This document shows positions 9,921 to 18,039 of a DNA stretch of 34,938 nt, in pieces. The translations under genes and the position numbers were made by a program. The stretch comes from Candidatus Taylorbacteria bacterium RIFCSPHIGHO2_12_FULL_45_16 (lineage in GTDB: Bacteria > Patescibacteriota > Minisyncoccia > Phycocordibacterales > PALSA-1337). The first letter of the stretch is position 1; each line of letters begins with the position of its first letter. The notes beneath the pieces are model-generated. The model was not told the origin of the DNA, did not search any database, and saw nothing but the letters and a program-made list of their open reading frames with translations. The stretch is from positions 91,868 to 126,805 of the forward strand of contig MHRT01000001.1 in NCBI GenBank assembly GCA_001821055.1. Reading direction: 5' to 3'.

Positions 9921-11834
9921 ATGTCCTACAGCATCCGTCGACCACTTACTTTAGATGAACGAAACCGCATCGGTGGCGCGTCTGACATTGTGGCGCATCT
10001 TCTTTTTCATAGGGGTATTGTAGAAGCGGAAGCCGCGAACAGATTCCTTCTGCCTGATTACGACAATCATGTCCACGACCCATTCCTCCTCAAAGACGCC
10101 GAAAAATCAGCCGAGCGGATCATTTCGGCCATGAAAAACAACGAACGGATTGCGATTTATTCCGACTATGATGCTGATGGCATTCCGGCAGCCGTGATGT
10201 TCAATGATTTTTTCAACAGGATCGGCTACGCGAATTTTTCCATCTATATCCCACATCGTCACAATGAAGGTTTTGGGGTGAATGTTGAAGCAGTGGAACA
10301 GTTGGCAGGGGAGGGTGTGAAGCTCGTGATCACCTTGGACTGTGGCATTTCCGATGTTGAACCAGTCAGACGAGCCAACGAATTGGGCATAGAAGTAATT
10401 ATTACTGATCACCACGAACCGCCGACCACTCTACCGGTTGCCTTTGCGATCATTGATCATAAACAGCTTGATTGCGCCTATCCAGACAAAAACTTGTGTG
10501 GATCGGGGATTGGGTTCAAGTTGATTCAGGCGATATTGAAGCAAGCAAAGATTCAAGATTCAAGATTCAAGATTCAGGAAAAGAAGATTGAAAGAAACAA
10601 GGACGGAGAAGTGGGAAAAACAGGCAGAGGGGTGATTTTAAAAAATGGTTGGAAGGATGGTCATGAAAAGTGGCTTTTGGACATGGTCGGGATCGCCACA
10701 TTATCCGATATGGTTCCGCTCATCGGGGAAAATCGGGTCTTTGCTCGCTATGGTTTGGCAGTCTTGCGGAAAAGTCCGCGGAAGGGGCTTAGACGACTTT
10801 TAGTCAAATTGAACATGTCCCAAGCACATATCACCGAAGATGATATTTCTTTCATGATCACACCGCGGATTAACGCTGCCTCGCGAATGGGTGTGCCGAT
10901 GGATGCTTTCAAATTACTTGCGACCGATAATGATGAGGACGCGGATAAATTTGCCACGCATTTGGATGAAATAAATAACGAGCGCAAGGGAATTGTGGCG
11001 GCGTTGGTCAAAGAGATTAAAAAAATTGTCAGAGATAGGTATGGAGATAAAGGAAAAGTGCAAAGAAGCAGTGAAGCAATAAACAAAGAGCAAAAAATAA
11101 AACAAGGTTCGATGATCAATGGTCAAGTGAATACATTGCCGGCGGTGATTGTCCTTGGAAATCCGGACTGGAAACCTTCTTTGCTTGGTTTGGCCGCAAA
11201 CTCATGTGCCGAAGAATTTGATCGGCCGGTTTTCCTCTGGGGTCGAGATGGCGATAATATCATCAAAGGTTCGTGTCGTTCGAAGGGTAGGAGTAGCGTT
11301 GTGGAGATCATGCGTGGCGTTTCTGAAGGGATTTTTCTGCAATATGGCGGTCACAAGCATTCAGGTGGGTTTGCAGTGAAGAATGACCAGATTCATTTTT
11401 TGGAAAAGGAATTGAATGGAGCACTGGAAAGAAGCAAAGAAGGGGACTTTGATAAAATGGATATGAGTGAGATAGACTCTGATTTTATTGATGCGGAATT
11501 GAAACTGGATGACATTACTTGGAAACTTCAGGAAGATCTCGATCGGATGTCGCCATTCGGCATGGGTAACCCAAAGCCGCTGTTCATTTTCAAAAAAGTC
11601 CAGCCGACTGATGTACGTGTATTTGGCAAAGGTAAAGATCACGTGGAATTGGTTTTCAAGAGAAATGGTGGTACTGACATTTCGGCGATTGCGTTTTTTG
11701 GCGGAGATAATGAGTGGGCGAAGAATTTATTGGCTGATAAGAATCAAGTTGTAGATTTGGTCGCTTCAATTGAAAAATCGATATTCAGAGGAAGGAAGGA
11801 GTTGCGGTTGAGGGTCGTTGAAGTGATAGTGTAA
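9921..11834 (+). CDS. recJ: Single-stranded-DNA-specific exonuclease RecJ
   Basis: IAIYSDYDADGIPAAVMF, VITLDCGISD, VIITDHHEPP, PRINAASRMG, QYGGHKHSGGFAV. Start MSYSIRR at 9921 with TATACT at 9908-9913. Confidence 0.93.
   Translation: MSYSIRRPLTLDERNRIGGASDIVAHLLFHRGIVEAEAANRFLLPDYDNHVHDPFLLKDAEKSAERIISAMKNNERIAIYSDYDADGIPAAVMFNDFFNRIGYANFSIYIPHRHNEGFGVNVEAVEQLAGEGVKLVITLDCGISDVEPVRRANELGIEVIITDHHEPPTTLPVAFAIIDHKQLDCAYPDKNLCGSGIGFKLIQAILKQAKIQDSRFKIQEKKIERNKDGEVGKTGRGVILKNGWKDGHEKWLLDMVGIATLSDMVPLIGENRVFARYGLAVLRKSPRKGLRRLLVKLNMSQAHITEDDISFMITPRINAASRMGVPMDAFKLLATDNDEDADKFATHLDEINNERKGIVAALVKEIKKIVRDRYGDKGKVQRSSEAINKEQKIKQGSMINGQVNTLPAVIVLGNPDWKPSLLGLAANSCAEEFDRPVFLWGRDGDNIIKGSCRSKGRSSVVEIMRGVSEGIFLQYGGHKHSGGFAVKNDQIHFLEKELNGALERSKEGDFDKMDMSEIDSDFIDAELKLDDITWKLQEDLDRMSPFGMGNPKPLFIFKKVQPTDVRVFGKGKDHVELVFKRNGGTDISAIAFFGGDNEWAKNLLADKNQVVDLVASIEKSIFRGRKELRLRVVEVIV
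10548..10575 (+). repeat. Four tandem copies of the 7-mer AAGATTC inside recJ
   Basis: Direct reading: AAGATTC x4, perfect. Confidence 0.95.
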
Positions 11835-11843
11835 TAAATAGGG

Positions 11844-11880
11844 CATCTTATTTGCTGAAATAAGTGGGATGAGTTTTTTA
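11844..11880 (+). terminator. Putative intrinsic terminator after recJ
   Basis: CATCTTATTT-GCTG-AAATAAG..GATG stem followed by TTTTTT. Confidence 0.6.
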
Positions 11881-11898
11881 TTATGCTAATATATCTCC

Positions 11899-12456
11899 AT
11901 GAATCAAGTTATCATCTTCACCGACGGCTCATCTCGCGGCAACCCGGGCCCTGGTGGCTGGGGGGCGATAGTAATCACAAAGCAAATAAGCAAAGAAGGA
12001 AAGACGGAAAAAGAGTCTGTGGTAGAACTTGGTGGCTTTGAAAAAAACACCACAAATAACAGGATGGAGTTGACAGCGGTAATTTGGGGCTTGCGGAAAG
12101 CCTCAGAAATGTCCGGAAAAGTACGGAATGACATGATGGATTGGCATACCCAAGTTTACACTGATTCTTCCTATGTAATAAACAGCATTACCAAATGGAT
12201 CCATGACTGGAAACGGAACGGTTGGATGACTAAAGCAAAAAAAGGTGTGCTCAATAAAGATCTGTGGATAGAATTGGATGAAGTTTTGAATAAAATTGGC
12301 GCTAGAAATGTTTCTTGGCGACATGTTGGCAGTCATATTGGCATCGCCGGCAATGAACGTTGTGATTTTATTGCTACATCATTAGCTGACGGAGATAAGA
12401 TCGAACTATACAGTGGATCACTTTCCGGTTATCAAACCGAGGTTCCACCTCGGTAA
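11899..12456 (+). CDS. rnhA: Ribonuclease HI
   Basis: IIFTDGSSRGNPGPGGWGAI, NNRMELTAVIWGL, VYTDSSYVI, WRHVGSHIGIAGNERCD. Confidence 0.93.
   Translation: MNQVIIFTDGSSRGNPGPGGWGAIVITKQISKEGKTEKESVVELGGFEKNTTNNRMELTAVIWGLRKASEMSGKVRNDMMDWHTQVYTDSSYVINSITKWIHDWKRNGWMTKAKKGVLNKDLWIELDEVLNKIGARNVSWRHVGSHIGIAGNERCDFIATSLADGDKIELYSGSLSGYQTEVPPR
12436..12454 (+). repeat. Perfect hairpin ACCGAGG-TTCCA-CCTCGGT overlapping the rnhA stop region
   Basis: 7-bp perfect stem, 5-nt loop; encodes the ...EVPPR tail. Confidence 0.7.
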
Positions 12457-12468
12457 ACTTCAGCAAAA

Positions 12469-12501
12469 CTTTATCACTTCTTTATCATTTCTTTATCATC
12501 T
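12469..12501 (+). repeat. Three tandem 11-nt repeats, consensus CTTTATCAYTT, upstream of the ComEC-like gene
   Basis: CTTTATCACTT CTTTATCATTT CTTTATCATCT read directly. Confidence 0.8.
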
Positions 12502-12518
12502 TTTGGTATGGTGGAGGT

Positions 12519-13532
12519 ATGACCACTTTTGTCTCTCGGCCATTTATCATTGGAGCAACCGCCACGGCGCTCGTGTCGTGTCTGGCTGGATACGCGTGGC
12601 ATGAACAAAATAGGCCGCCAGTTTTGGAAGTATATATTTTTGCCTTGAAAAGCGGTCGGTCAATGTTCATTCGCACGCCTGACGATCGCAGGATTTTGGT
12701 TGATGGCGGAGGTAATGCCGAAATTATTCGTCATATTACGAACATATTGCCATTTTATTCTCGGGGCATTGATGTCGTTGTTGCCACAAATACCGATGGT
12801 AAAAATGTTTCCGGCCTGATAGATGTTATCGAGCGTTATGAAGTTGAACGCGCCTATATTCCACGATTCACCCTTGAAAATACAGGTACCACCAGTTCAA
12901 CCGATGATATTTACCGAACATTTCTCGGTGAACTTGGTGATCTGCATATTCAAACTCATGAAGTTGCGGCTGGTGACCAAATCCCCTTGAGTGGATCGGA
13001 TGACGGCAGTTCAGTGCAACGCGTGACCGCGCAGGTTTTATTTCCGGTACCTGCCGACATGTTTGAATATTCCAAGGCCAGCGCCCCTGAACTACTTTTT
13101 AGCCTTTCATATGGCAAAACGTCAATTTTATTTATGGGTGATGCCAGCAAAAAAGTTCAAAAATTATTGGCTTCTTCAAGTGCGGTGATTTCCGGATCTA
13201 TTGGCGATACCGATGTGTTGATCATCTCACATAGTGCTTTACCAGCCAATATGTCATCTGGGTTTATAAATATTGCGCGACCGAGAGCATTGATTTTTAA
13301 GAAAACAGTGACGAAATCATCAACTGATACTTCAAAATCTGCGAAATCAAAATCCACATCCATTACTTCTTCAATTTCCAAAGATGGCAAAAAGATTACT
13401 CCAAAGAAAAAAATCGTCGCAGACCCTCTGGTCGCGATTCTTGATGAGGACAGATTTAATCTGAAAGAAGCGGGGACCGTCAAAATCGTCTCAGATGGAG
13501 AGGGTGTGATTATTTCTGGAAATATTGAGTAA
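12519..13532 (+). CDS. ComEC/Rec2 C-terminal-like metallo-beta-lactamase-fold protein with N-terminal TM anchor
   Basis: SGRSMFIRTPDDRRILVDGGGNAEIIRHI, VVVATNTDGKNVSGLIDVIERY, SILFMGDASKKVQ, DVLIISHSA. Confidence 0.78.
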   Translation: MTTFVSRPFIIGATATALVSCLAGYAWHEQNRPPVLEVYIFALKSGRSMFIRTPDDRRILVDGGGNAEIIRHITNILPFYSRGIDVVVATNTDGKNVSGLIDVIERYEVERAYIPRFTLENTGTTSSTDDIYRTFLGELGDLHIQTHEVAAGDQIPLSGSDDGSSVQRVTAQVLFPVPADMFEYSKASAPELLFSLSYGKTSILFMGDASKKVQKLLASSSAVISGSIGDTDVLIISHSALPANMSSGFINIARPRALIFKKTVTKSSTDTSKSAKSKSTSITSSISKDGKKITPKKKIVADPLVAILDEDRFNLKEAGTVKIVSDGEGVIISGNIE

Positions 13533-13535
13533 TTT

Positions 13536-13781
13536 CTACTTGATGACCCCCGCCTTCTTGAGAGTCTGATAGGCGCCATTTTTCTGGATAGTACGAAGAC
13601 CACGGGCTGAGACGTTGAGTTGAAAACTCTTTTTGAGCTCGGCAACATAGATGCTTTTTTTCTGGAGATTTGGGTAACGACGAACCTTGCCACAGGGATT
13701 GAACTGTGTGGCGCGAGTGCGGTTGGAGTATCGTCCGCCGACAACTGAACCAACTTTGGTTATTTCGCAGATTTTGGCCAT
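13536..13781 (-). CDS. rpmB: 50S ribosomal protein L28
   Basis: MAKICEITKVGSVVGGRYSNRTRATQFNPCGKVRRYPNLQKKSIYV...SARGLRTIQKNGA. Confidence 0.85.
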   Translation of the reverse strand: MAKICEITKVGSVVGGRYSNRTRATQFNPCGKVRRYPNLQKKSIYVAELKKSFQLNVSARGLRTIQKNGAYQTLKKAGVIK

Positions 13782-13899
13782 GAAAGTAATAGAAACAGTA
13801 TGGTATCATAGATTACGTGTTTTGCAAAGTTTTGAAGTCCTAAATCCTAGATTCTAAATAAACTCGAAATTCAAAGTATAAAATTCGAAACCACTCCCC

Positions 13900-14502
13900 A
13901 TGATTACAATCCTTTCAATTACCATCCTCATACTTTCTGTCATCATCCATGAAGTCTCGCATGGCTACATGGCTGATTGCCTTGGAGACCCGACTGCTCG
14001 TCTGCAAGGAAGATTGACCTTGAATCCGATCAAACATATCGATCCGGTTGGATCCATCATCGTGCCCCTGATTACTTCCTTGGCCGGCTTTACTTTCGGT
14101 TGGGCCAAGCCGGTTCCGTACAATCCATACAATTTGAAAAATAAGCGCCAGGGAGAATTTCTCATCGCCCTCGCCGGCCCGCTTTCCAATATCGTCATCG
14201 CTCTGATCTTCGGATTAATTATTCGTTTCGTTGAACAAGGAGTAATGACACTGTTCATTCAAATCGCCTCATATATTGTCCTTATAAATATAGTCCTAGC
14301 GGTTTTCAACTTGATTCCTATACCTCCGCTTGACGGCTCTAAATTACTTTTTGCATTTTTACCACAGCAATACGGAAAGACCAGATTGTTCTTGGAAAGG
14401 TATGCGCCGATCCTAATCATTGTCGTTATTTTCTTTCTCTGGGAAGTCATTTCACCGATAATCTGGCCTATTTTCAGGGCTTTTACAGGGGTTGATTTTT
14501 AG
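13900..14502 (+). CDS. Site-2 protease family (M50) membrane metalloprotease
   Basis: VIIHEVSHGYMADCLGDPTA (HExxH), FNLIPIPPLDGSKLL. Confidence 0.92.
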   Translation: MITILSITILILSVIIHEVSHGYMADCLGDPTARLQGRLTLNPIKHIDPVGSIIVPLITSLAGFTFGWAKPVPYNPYNLKNKRQGEFLIALAGPLSNIVIALIFGLIIRFVEQGVMTLFIQIASYIVLINIVLAVFNLIPIPPLDGSKLLFAFLPQQYGKTRLFLERYAPILIIVVIFFLWEVISPIIWPIFRAFTGVDF

Positions 14503-14505
14503 CTA

Positions 14506-14534
14506 TTGACACATCAGCGGGTGCTTGTTATAAT
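14506..14534 (+). promoter_or_regulatory. Consensus sigma70 promoter TTGACA-N17-TATAAT
   Basis: Both hexamers exact with a 17-bp spacer; a second TATAAT occurs at 14554-14559. Confidence 0.85.
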
Positions 14535-14540
14535 GGTTAC

Positions 14541-14640
14541 GAATTGAATATGTTATAATGTTCGGTCTTAGGGTCAGTGAAGGTGGTTCCTCCAGCTGAT
14601 CCCGGGCGTTCCACGAAGTTTGTGGACGCCCGTTTTTATT
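14541..14640 (+). ncRNA. Candidate ~100-nt small RNA or leader/attenuator upstream of rpsL
   Basis: Consensus promoter, hairpin GGGTCAG...CTGATCCC (14571-14603), then a strong terminator. Confidence 0.5.
14603..14640 (+). terminator. Strong intrinsic terminator
   Basis: CGGGCGTTCCAC-GAAGTTT-GTGGACGCCCG (one bulge) followed by TTTTTATT. Confidence 0.85.
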
Positions 14641-14713
14641 TGCAAGAATTGTTTCCCCATGCTAATCTATCCCCACTGTCCTTTTTAAGGATCGGTACAT
14701 TATAAAGGCAAGA

Positions 14714-14824
14714 ATGAGTAATCGCTCCGGCCGCTCCAGCCTTTTCTCAAAAACGGCTGGGCAACTCAAGCCAAAAGCGGTGAAGAATTCAGGATTGCCA
14801 GTAAACACAAGAGGTAAGAGATAA
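14714..14824 (+). CDS. Candidate 36-aa basic small protein
   Basis: ATG...TAA: MSNRSGRSSLFSKTAGQLKPKAVKNSGLPVNTRGKR; TATAAA at 14701-14706 gives the leaderless spacing seen elsewhere in the window. Not in the supplied ORF track. Confidence 0.3.
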   Translation: MSNRSGRSSLFSKTAGQLKPKAVKNSGLPVNTRGKR

Positions 14825-14887
14825 GAAGTAAGAGCTAAGAAATTGCCCCAAGTTTTTCTTAACTCCTAGCTCTTACCTCCTATCTCC
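14815..14887 (+). repeat. Imperfect long inverted repeat directly upstream of rpsL
   Basis: TAAGAGATAAGAAGTAAGAGCTAAGAAA versus TTTTTCTTAACTCCTAGCTCTTACCTCCTATCTCC. Confidence 0.8.
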
Positions 14888-14893
14888 AAACTT

Positions 14894-15310
14894 ATGCCCA
14901 CAATAAATCAGCTCACCAAGCAAAATCGCGCGCGTTTCACTCGAAAATCAAAGTCGATTGCTTTGACGCGAACATTCAACACCATCAAAAACCACCCGAT
15001 TTTCTTTCCGGCTCCGTTCAAGCGTGGTGTTTGTGTCAAAGTCACCACCAAGACCCCGAAAAAACCAAACTCGGCTATCCGCAAGATTGCCCGTGTCCGA
15101 CTCTCCAATGGTCTTGAAGTTACCGCTTATGTCCCGGGAGAAGGTCACAATTTACAGGAACACTCGGTTGTTCTACTTCGTGGCGGTCGCGTCAAAGATG
15201 TCGGTCTCCGTTATACTGTGGTCCGTGGCGTTTTGGACGCGGCCGGAGTAGAGAAGCGCAGGAAAGGTCGAAGTCAATATGGAAACAAGAGGCCGAAAGC
15301 AGCGAAGTAA
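14894..15310 (+). CDS. rpsL: 30S ribosomal protein S12
   Basis: [60 protein letters not shown]. Confidence 0.96.
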   Translation: MPTINQLTKQNRARFTRKSKSIALTRTFNTIKNHPIFFPAPFKRGVCVKVTTKTPKKPNSAIRKIARVRLSNGLEVTAYVPGEGHNLQEHSVVLLRGGRVKDVGLRYTVVRGVLDAAGVEKRRKGRSQYGNKRPKAAK

Positions 15311-15333
15311 TTTAATAATTAAACTATTAAACC

Positions 15334-15383
15334 ATTTAACAATTCCAGACAAACTCAATCGTTCAATAGTGAAATTGTTAAAT
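15334..15383 (+). repeat. Inverted repeat ATTTAACAATT...AATTGTTAAAT between rpsL and rpsG
   Basis: 11-nt perfect arms at 15334-15344 and 15373-15383. Confidence 0.8.
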
Positions 15384-15401
15384 TGTTGAATCGCTACCAT
15401 C

Positions 15402-15872
15402 ATGCGAAGAAAACTAAACATAAAAAGAGAGATTAGACCTGACATCAACTATCAATCTTTGAAGCTGGGCAAATTCACCAACTACATCATGGAATCAGGC
15501 AAGAAGAACATCGCCCGCGGCGTTGTCGCTGACTGTATGAATGTCATCAAAGAAAAGATGAAAGTCGAGAATCCTATTGAAGTCTTTGAGGCGGCCCTCA
15601 AGAATACTATGCCAGCAATGGAAGTTCGTTCACGACGAGTCGGAGGCGCCAACTATCAGGTTCCTCGGGAAGTCCGTCCGGAACGACGATCGGCTCTGTC
15701 TATGAAATGGATCATTGAAGCCGCTCGTAACAAGAAAGGCAAGCCGATTCACGAGAAGCTGGCCGACGAGATCATCGCCGCTTCCAAGAACGAAGGCGAG
15801 GCGATCAAGAAACGCGAGAACATGCACAAGATGGCCGAGGCCAACAAGGCTTTCGCTCACTTTGCGTGGTAA
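15402..15872 (+). CDS. rpsG: 30S ribosomal protein S7
   Basis: MRRKLNIKREIRPDINYQSLKLGKFTNYIMESGKKNIA...VEVRSRRVGGANYQVPREVRPERR-type S7 motif. Confidence 0.95.
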   Translation: MRRKLNIKREIRPDINYQSLKLGKFTNYIMESGKKNIARGVVADCMNVIKEKMKVENPIEVFEAALKNTMPAMEVRSRRVGGANYQVPREVRPERRSALSMKWIIEAARNKKGKPIHEKLADEIIAASKNEGEAIKKRENMHKMAEANKAFAHFAW

Positions 15873-15921
15873 TCAAGCGCAAGAGATTAGTTACTATTTT
15901 TTACATTTTTGACTCCACTAC

Positions 15922-16272
15922 TTAGATGCTCAGATCTTTCTTGATATCTTTCCAGTGTCCTTTCATGCGCTGAGCTAGAGCCATCACCTTCTTTGGATCT
16001 ATATTTTTGATGGTTTTATACTTATTGGCGATCTTAACTACTGCTGCCTTGTAGAGTTCTTCATTGAGGTCTTTGAGTTGCTCGATCTCATCCATGACTT
16101 CGGCTTTCATCTTGAGCATCCAACTTTTGAAAGCCTTTCGGTGTTGTGGTCCTTTTTTTGAGCCATAGAGATAATAGGCACCAGCGACTGTGGCAGCTAC
16201 AGCAGCGATACTTGCACCCATAGCGAAGGCGTGTGAAGAAGATTTCTTGGAAGGTGATTTTTTTGTAGGCAT
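15922..16272 (-). CDS. Small YtxH-like protein with one TM segment
   Basis: MPTKKSPSKKSSSHAFAMGASIAAVAATVAGAYYLYGSKKGPQHRKAFKSWMLKMKAEVMDEIEQLKDLNEE. ATG 16272 preferred over the upstream start at 16410. Confidence 0.65.
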   Translation of the reverse strand: MPTKKSPSKKSSSHAFAMGASIAAVAATVAGAYYLYGSKKGPQHRKAFKSWMLKMKAEVMDEIEQLKDLNEELYKAAVVKIANKYKTIKNIDPKKVMALAQRMKGHWKDIKKDLSI

Positions 16273-16300
16273 AATATATGTGGCTATAGATTGATAATGA

Positions 16301-16576
16301 CTATTTCTTGTCCTTGATACTCTTGCGGGTGAATAGATCGCGAAAGAGGCGAAAGATCCCCGCGAGACTGAGCTTGCCCTCGCGTATTTTGCCACGGAGG
16401 GCGTGAACATCCTCGACGACCAGGCCGCTTTCAGACCGTAACATGTCTGAAATCTTGTGTATGTTGTTGAGAATTTTAATTATAAATATAAGGGCGATGA
16501 TGAGGCCTATGGAGACAAGCACGACTGCGATCGAAGTGATAAAGAAAAATATATCGGCATGAATGAGTGTTTGCAT
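16301..16576 (-). CDS. Small single-TM membrane protein of unknown function
   Basis: MQTLIHADIFFFITSIAVVLVSIGLIIALIFIIKILNNIHKISDMLRSESGLVVEDV; paired with the 15922-16272 gene. Confidence 0.6.
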   Translation of the reverse strand: MQTLIHADIFFFITSIAVVLVSIGLIIALIFIIKILNNIHKISDMLRSESGLVVEDVHALRGKIREGKLSLAGIFRLFRDLFTRKSIKDKK

Positions 16577-16632
16577 GTTGCTATCATACTATACTTGGGA
16601 AGACGGCGCAGTAGGGGAATGGTTACAGAGAC

Positions 16633-16669
16633 TTGACAGGAATATACCATAGTATATACTTTGGTATAT
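16633..16669 (+). promoter_or_regulatory. TA1 promoter/operator: TTGACA-N16-TATACT overlapped by palindrome ATATACCA-N12-TGGTATAT
   Basis: -35 16633-16638, -10 16655-16660; palindrome arms 16642-16649 and 16662-16669 (perfect 8 bp). Confidence 0.85.
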
Positions 16670-16946
16670 GACTACAAATACCAAGACACTTTTAACAGTA
16701 AAGACCGAAAAAAGCCTCAAACAAGCGGCGCAGGAGACCGCAGCCGAGCTCGGTTTTTCGCTCGGAACTCTTGTGAATGCGCTACTTAAACAATTTGTAC
16801 GTACCAAAGAGATTAATTTTTCCGCGTCATACACTCCAACTCCGTATCTTATTGCTGCTATTGAGGAAGCAGAAAAAGAATATGCTGAGGGTCGTTTACC
16901 CAAACCTCTTCCGCTCGATGAGTTTATTGCCAGACTTAATTCCTAA
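16668..16946 (+). CDS. RelB/DinJ-family antitoxin (TA1)
   Basis: TLLTVKTEKSLKQAAQETAAELGFSLGTLVNALLKQFVRTKEINFSASYTPTPYL (RHH-like N terminus); followed by a toxin gene. Confidence 0.85.
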   Translation: MTTNTKTLLTVKTEKSLKQAAQETAAELGFSLGTLVNALLKQFVRTKEINFSASYTPTPYLIAAIEEAEKEYAEGRLPKPLPLDEFIARLNS

Positions 16947-16963
16947 AATGTTTTACTACAGAC

Positions 16964-17227
16964 ATGCTTTTTACCCAGTCTTCACGTTTTGAGAAAGAAT
17001 ATAAGAAACTTCCCAAAAAGTTGAAGGATAAAATTGTTGAACGATTAAAGATCTTTGTCACCAACGAATTTGATCCGCTTCTAAATAACCACATGGTCAA
17101 GTATAAATATGAAGGACACAGAAGTATTAATCTGACTGGTGACTGGCGGATCTTATATAAGAAAATCGACCATAAAACCTATGAGCTATATGCAGTTGGT
17201 ACGCATCATCAATTGTTTGGGAAGTGA
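16964..17227 (+). CDS. RelE/YafQ-family mRNA interferase toxin (TA1)
   Basis: QSSRFEKEYKKLPKKLKDKIVERLKIF...LNNHMVKYKYEGHRSINLTGDWRILYK...AVGTHHQLFGK. Confidence 0.87.
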   Translation: MLFTQSSRFEKEYKKLPKKLKDKIVERLKIFVTNEFDPLLNNHMVKYKYEGHRSINLTGDWRILYKKIDHKTYELYAVGTHHQLFGK

Positions 17228-17251
17228 TTATAGGCATTTATTTTTTATGAC

Positions 17252-17482
17252 ATGATAAACATCCAAGGACCAATAATTTTAATTCAAAAAACGCTGATTA
17301 TCCGTACATGCCGTCGTTGCGGATGCTCGCTTGACGTAATTTTGTGCAGTGATGAAACATATGAGGGCGGTCATTATTTTGGATTTGGACAACCGCATGT
17401 GGATGAGGAAGGAGTGTGGTTTTGTGAGTTGTGTTATATGAGGAAGTTTGAAAAAACGAGAAAAAGTACTCTTGTGTTATAA
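17252..17482 (+). CDS. Small putative zinc-ribbon protein
   Basis: CRRCGCSLDV...WFCELCYMRKFE: two CxxC pairs. Start uncertain. Confidence 0.5.
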   Translation: MINIQGPIILIQKTLIIRTCRRCGCSLDVILCSDETYEGGHYFGFGQPHVDEEGVWFCELCYMRKFEKTRKSTLVL

Positions 17483-17489
17483 TTTGGGC

Positions 17490-17879
17490 ATGAATAAAAT
17501 AACATTGAGTATAGTATCTTTTATAATCTTCTCCATCGTATTTGATATCATTTTGTTTTTGATTGATAAAAATATGCTTACAGATTTGTTATCAAAACCA
17601 CTTAATAGCGGTGTGATCATTTTATTTCTTCCAGCACTTGTGGCTACAATATCACTTCAAAAAAATTTACGACAATCTATTATTACTTCTATCTTGATTA
17701 TCGTGGTATACACAGCTCTATTTCTTGGCTTATTTGCTAATTGGAATTCCGAGTATGCTGGCATGAACCTTATTACTGTACCCATATTTATATTTGCATT
17801 CGCTTTAGGAGGGGCTCTTATTGGTTCATTTTGTAAACATATTCGTAATAAATTTTACAAAAATACCGTATCAAATTAA
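17490..17879 (+). CDS. Small multi-pass membrane protein of unknown function
   Basis: Four hydrophobic segments; ATG 17490 preceded by TATAAT 17478-17483. Confidence 0.6.
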   Translation: MNKITLSIVSFIIFSIVFDIILFLIDKNMLTDLLSKPLNSGVIILFLPALVATISLQKNLRQSIITSILIIVVYTALFLGLFANWNSEYAGMNLITVPIFIFAFALGGALIGSFCKHIRNKFYKNTVSN

Positions 17880-18039
17880 CAGGATTATATGATCCAGTTC
17901 AGTATTTGATTATTTTCTCATTTTCCTGTACATTACCCTCTACATAAAGCCTCGGCGCTTTTTTAATTCCGCCGATATTTTGCATCATTTATTACTAAAT
18001 TTGGCCCTAATTATCATTACGGCCACCCATTAATCCCAA

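Noticed and set aside
13157-13753. 198-aa minus-strand ORF opposite the ComEC-like gene and overlapping rpmB in another frame
   Set aside because: Spans the antisense of one supported gene and overlaps another; low-complexity translation; treated as spurious.
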